Origin: Nitrospirota bacterium
GTDB taxonomy: Bacteria; Nitrospirota; Nitrospiria; Nitrospirales; Nitrospiraceae
Assembly: GCA_004296865.1 (NCBI GenBank)
Contig: SCVQ01000296.1
Span: forward strand, 1 to 8,096
DNA length: 8,096 nt
Reading direction: 5' to 3'
Under the pieces are notes generated by a model, which searched no databases, was not told the DNA's origin, and worked only from the letters and a program-made list of their open reading frames with translations. The position numbers and the translations under genes are program-made. Positions 6,956-8,096 of this stretch are shown here, piece after piece (position 1 is the first letter of the stretch; each line of letters starts with the position of its first letter).

Positions 6956-8096
6956 CTAGAGGCCGCGGTCGCGCGAACTGGGCCGCCGCTGTCCCGAGCC
7001 GAATCCCGGCGGCAAGGCGTCGGCCTTCCGCCCGCCCTTGGGCGTGTCGATGCCGATGATGACCTCATCGCCTTCTTTCAATTCCCCGCCGATCACCTCG
7101 GTGGCATTCCCATCAGAAATCCCCGTCTGGACAGACACTGCCTCCGGATCGCCGGAGAGCCCGACTTTCCATACCGTCTTCGACCCGGCAGGCGGACCGG
7201 CACGGCCGGCGGCAGGACGAGGCGCCACAGAACTCGCCGTGCCGGTGGCACGGCCGGTCAGGCCCTCCGGCTTGGGCGGTGTGAAGCGCAGCGCGGCATT
7301 GGGGATTTTGAGTATTTGATCCTTACGGGCCACGATAATCGACACGTTGGCGGTCATGCCTGGCTTGAGCCGCAAATCCCGATTGTCCACGCCGATCACG
7401 ACATTGTACGTCACGACGTTTTGCACGCTGATGGGCGCGTTTCGGACCTGCCGGACTTGTCCCTGAAACCGTTCCCCCGGATAGGCATCGACCGTGAAGC
7501 TGGCCTCCTTGCCCTCGGTGATGCCCCCGATATCTGATTCGCTGACATTCGTATCCACCTGCATCTGCGTGAGATCGAGCGCGATCAAGAACAGGTTCGG
7601 CGTGGCGAAGCTCGCGGCCACGGTCTGTCCCACTTCCACGTTGCGGGCGATGACAATCCCGTTCACAGGAGACCGAATCACCGTGTATTTCAGGTCCAGA
7701 TCTGCGGAGCTGAGCGTGGCCTCGGCCTGCTTGACCTGCGCCTCGGAGACCTCCAACTGCGCCTGAGCGCCCTGCTGGGCGGTCACCGCCACATCCACGT
7801 CATTTTGCGACACGAACTGCCGCTCGACAAGAGACTTCAGCCGATCCAGCTCGCGTTTCCGCTGCGCCAGCTCCGTCCGGGCTTTCGCCACGTTGGCCTT
7901 GGCAATCTCAAGATTGGCCGCCGCTTGATCGCGGCGGGCTCTGAAGGGGGAGGAATCGATCCGGGCCACCACCTCGCCCGCCTTGACGATCGAATTGAAA
8001 TCCGCATGGAGACTCTGAATCATCCCAGACACCTGGCTGCCCACCTGAACCGAGACGACCGGATTAATCGTCCCGGTCGCGGCCACTGCCGACACC
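6956..8096 (-). CDS. macA: MacA-like periplasmic membrane fusion protein (5' partial)
   Basis: The periplasmic adaptor that links the MacB-type permease to an outer-membrane channel. The frame is open to the window edge, so the GTG at 8095 is unlikely to be the start; a signal peptide or N-terminal membrane anchor would lie outside. Visible parts, numbered from 8095: first lipoyl half (VGSQVSGMIQSLHADFNSIVKAGEVVARID, about 17-47); alpha-helical coiled-coil hairpin rich in Ala, Lys, Glu and Gln (about 52-135); second lipoyl half (VIRSPVNGIVIARNVEVGQTV, about 139-159); beta-barrel domain (about 165-255); membrane-proximal domain to the C-terminus. The ATGTINPVVSVQVGSQVSG start is characteristic of MacA. 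A Pro/Gly/Ala-rich insert (residues 272-305) interrupts the membrane-proximal domain. The C-terminal tail is basic and Gly-rich (GSGQRRPSSRDRGL). First visible gene of the exporter operon, 29 bases before the longest form of the ATPase gene. No TolC-like gene is seen. Confidence 0.93.
   Translation of the reverse strand, partial: VSAVAATGTINPVVSVQVGSQVSGMIQSLHADFNSIVKAGEVVARIDSSPFRARRDQAAANLEIAKANVAKARTELAQRKRELDRLKSLVERQFVSQNDVDVAVTAQQGAQAQLEVSEAQVKQAEATLSSADLDLKYTVIRSPVNGIVIARNVEVGQTVAASFATPNLFLIALDLTQMQVDTNVSESDIGGITEGKEASFTVDAYPGERFQGQVRQVRNAPISVQNVVTYNVVIGVDNRDLRLKPGMTANVSIIVARKDQILKIPNAALRFTPPKPEGLTGRATGTASSVAPRPAAGRAGPPAGSKTVWKVGLSGDPEAVSVQTGISDGNATEVIGGELKEGDEVIIGIDTPKGGRKADALPPGFGSGQRRPSSRDRGL

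Overview
The window is GC-rich bacterial DNA filled almost entirely by two convergent gene groups. The gene content (a large membrane hybrid histidine kinase, a REC-GGDEF protein and a split MacAB-type exporter) fits a free-living Gram-negative-type bacterium. Arrays of heptamers rich in ACG/CGTGA between and inside genes remind me of Nitrospira-type genomes. That placement is an impression from memory, not a result.

Left half, plus strand (1-4882). A response regulator with a diguanylate cyclase output (REC-GGDEF) enters from outside the window and ends at 831. It overlaps or closely abuts a 1358-codon hybrid histidine kinase. The kinase carries, in order: membrane segment, Cache-like periplasmic sensor, membrane segment, PAS, GAF, HisKA, HATPase, two receiver domains and Hpt. 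All phosphotransfer residues are present (H683, D974, D1122, H1300). The pair looks like one signalling locus: the kinase runs an internal phosphorelay, and the neighbouring REC-GGDEF protein is a plausible acceptor that would turn the signal into c-di-GMP.

Right half, minus strand (8096 down to 4902). Membrane fusion protein (MacA-like, N-terminus outside the window), then ABC ATPase, then MacB/FtsX-type permease, in operon order. Together they would form the inner-membrane and periplasmic part of a tripartite exporter. No outer-membrane channel gene is in view. The two groups meet tail to tail with 19 bases between stop codons and a hairpin spanning the junction.

The most unusual signal is a family of short heptamer-phased repeats. 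One array (4222-4302) lies inside the kinase gene, in frame, and adds about 20 residues to a loop of the second receiver domain. A second, with inverted halves (6864-6954), lies between the membrane fusion gene and the ATPase gene and appears to extend the ATPase N-terminus. A minimal match lies between the convergent stops (4885-4894).
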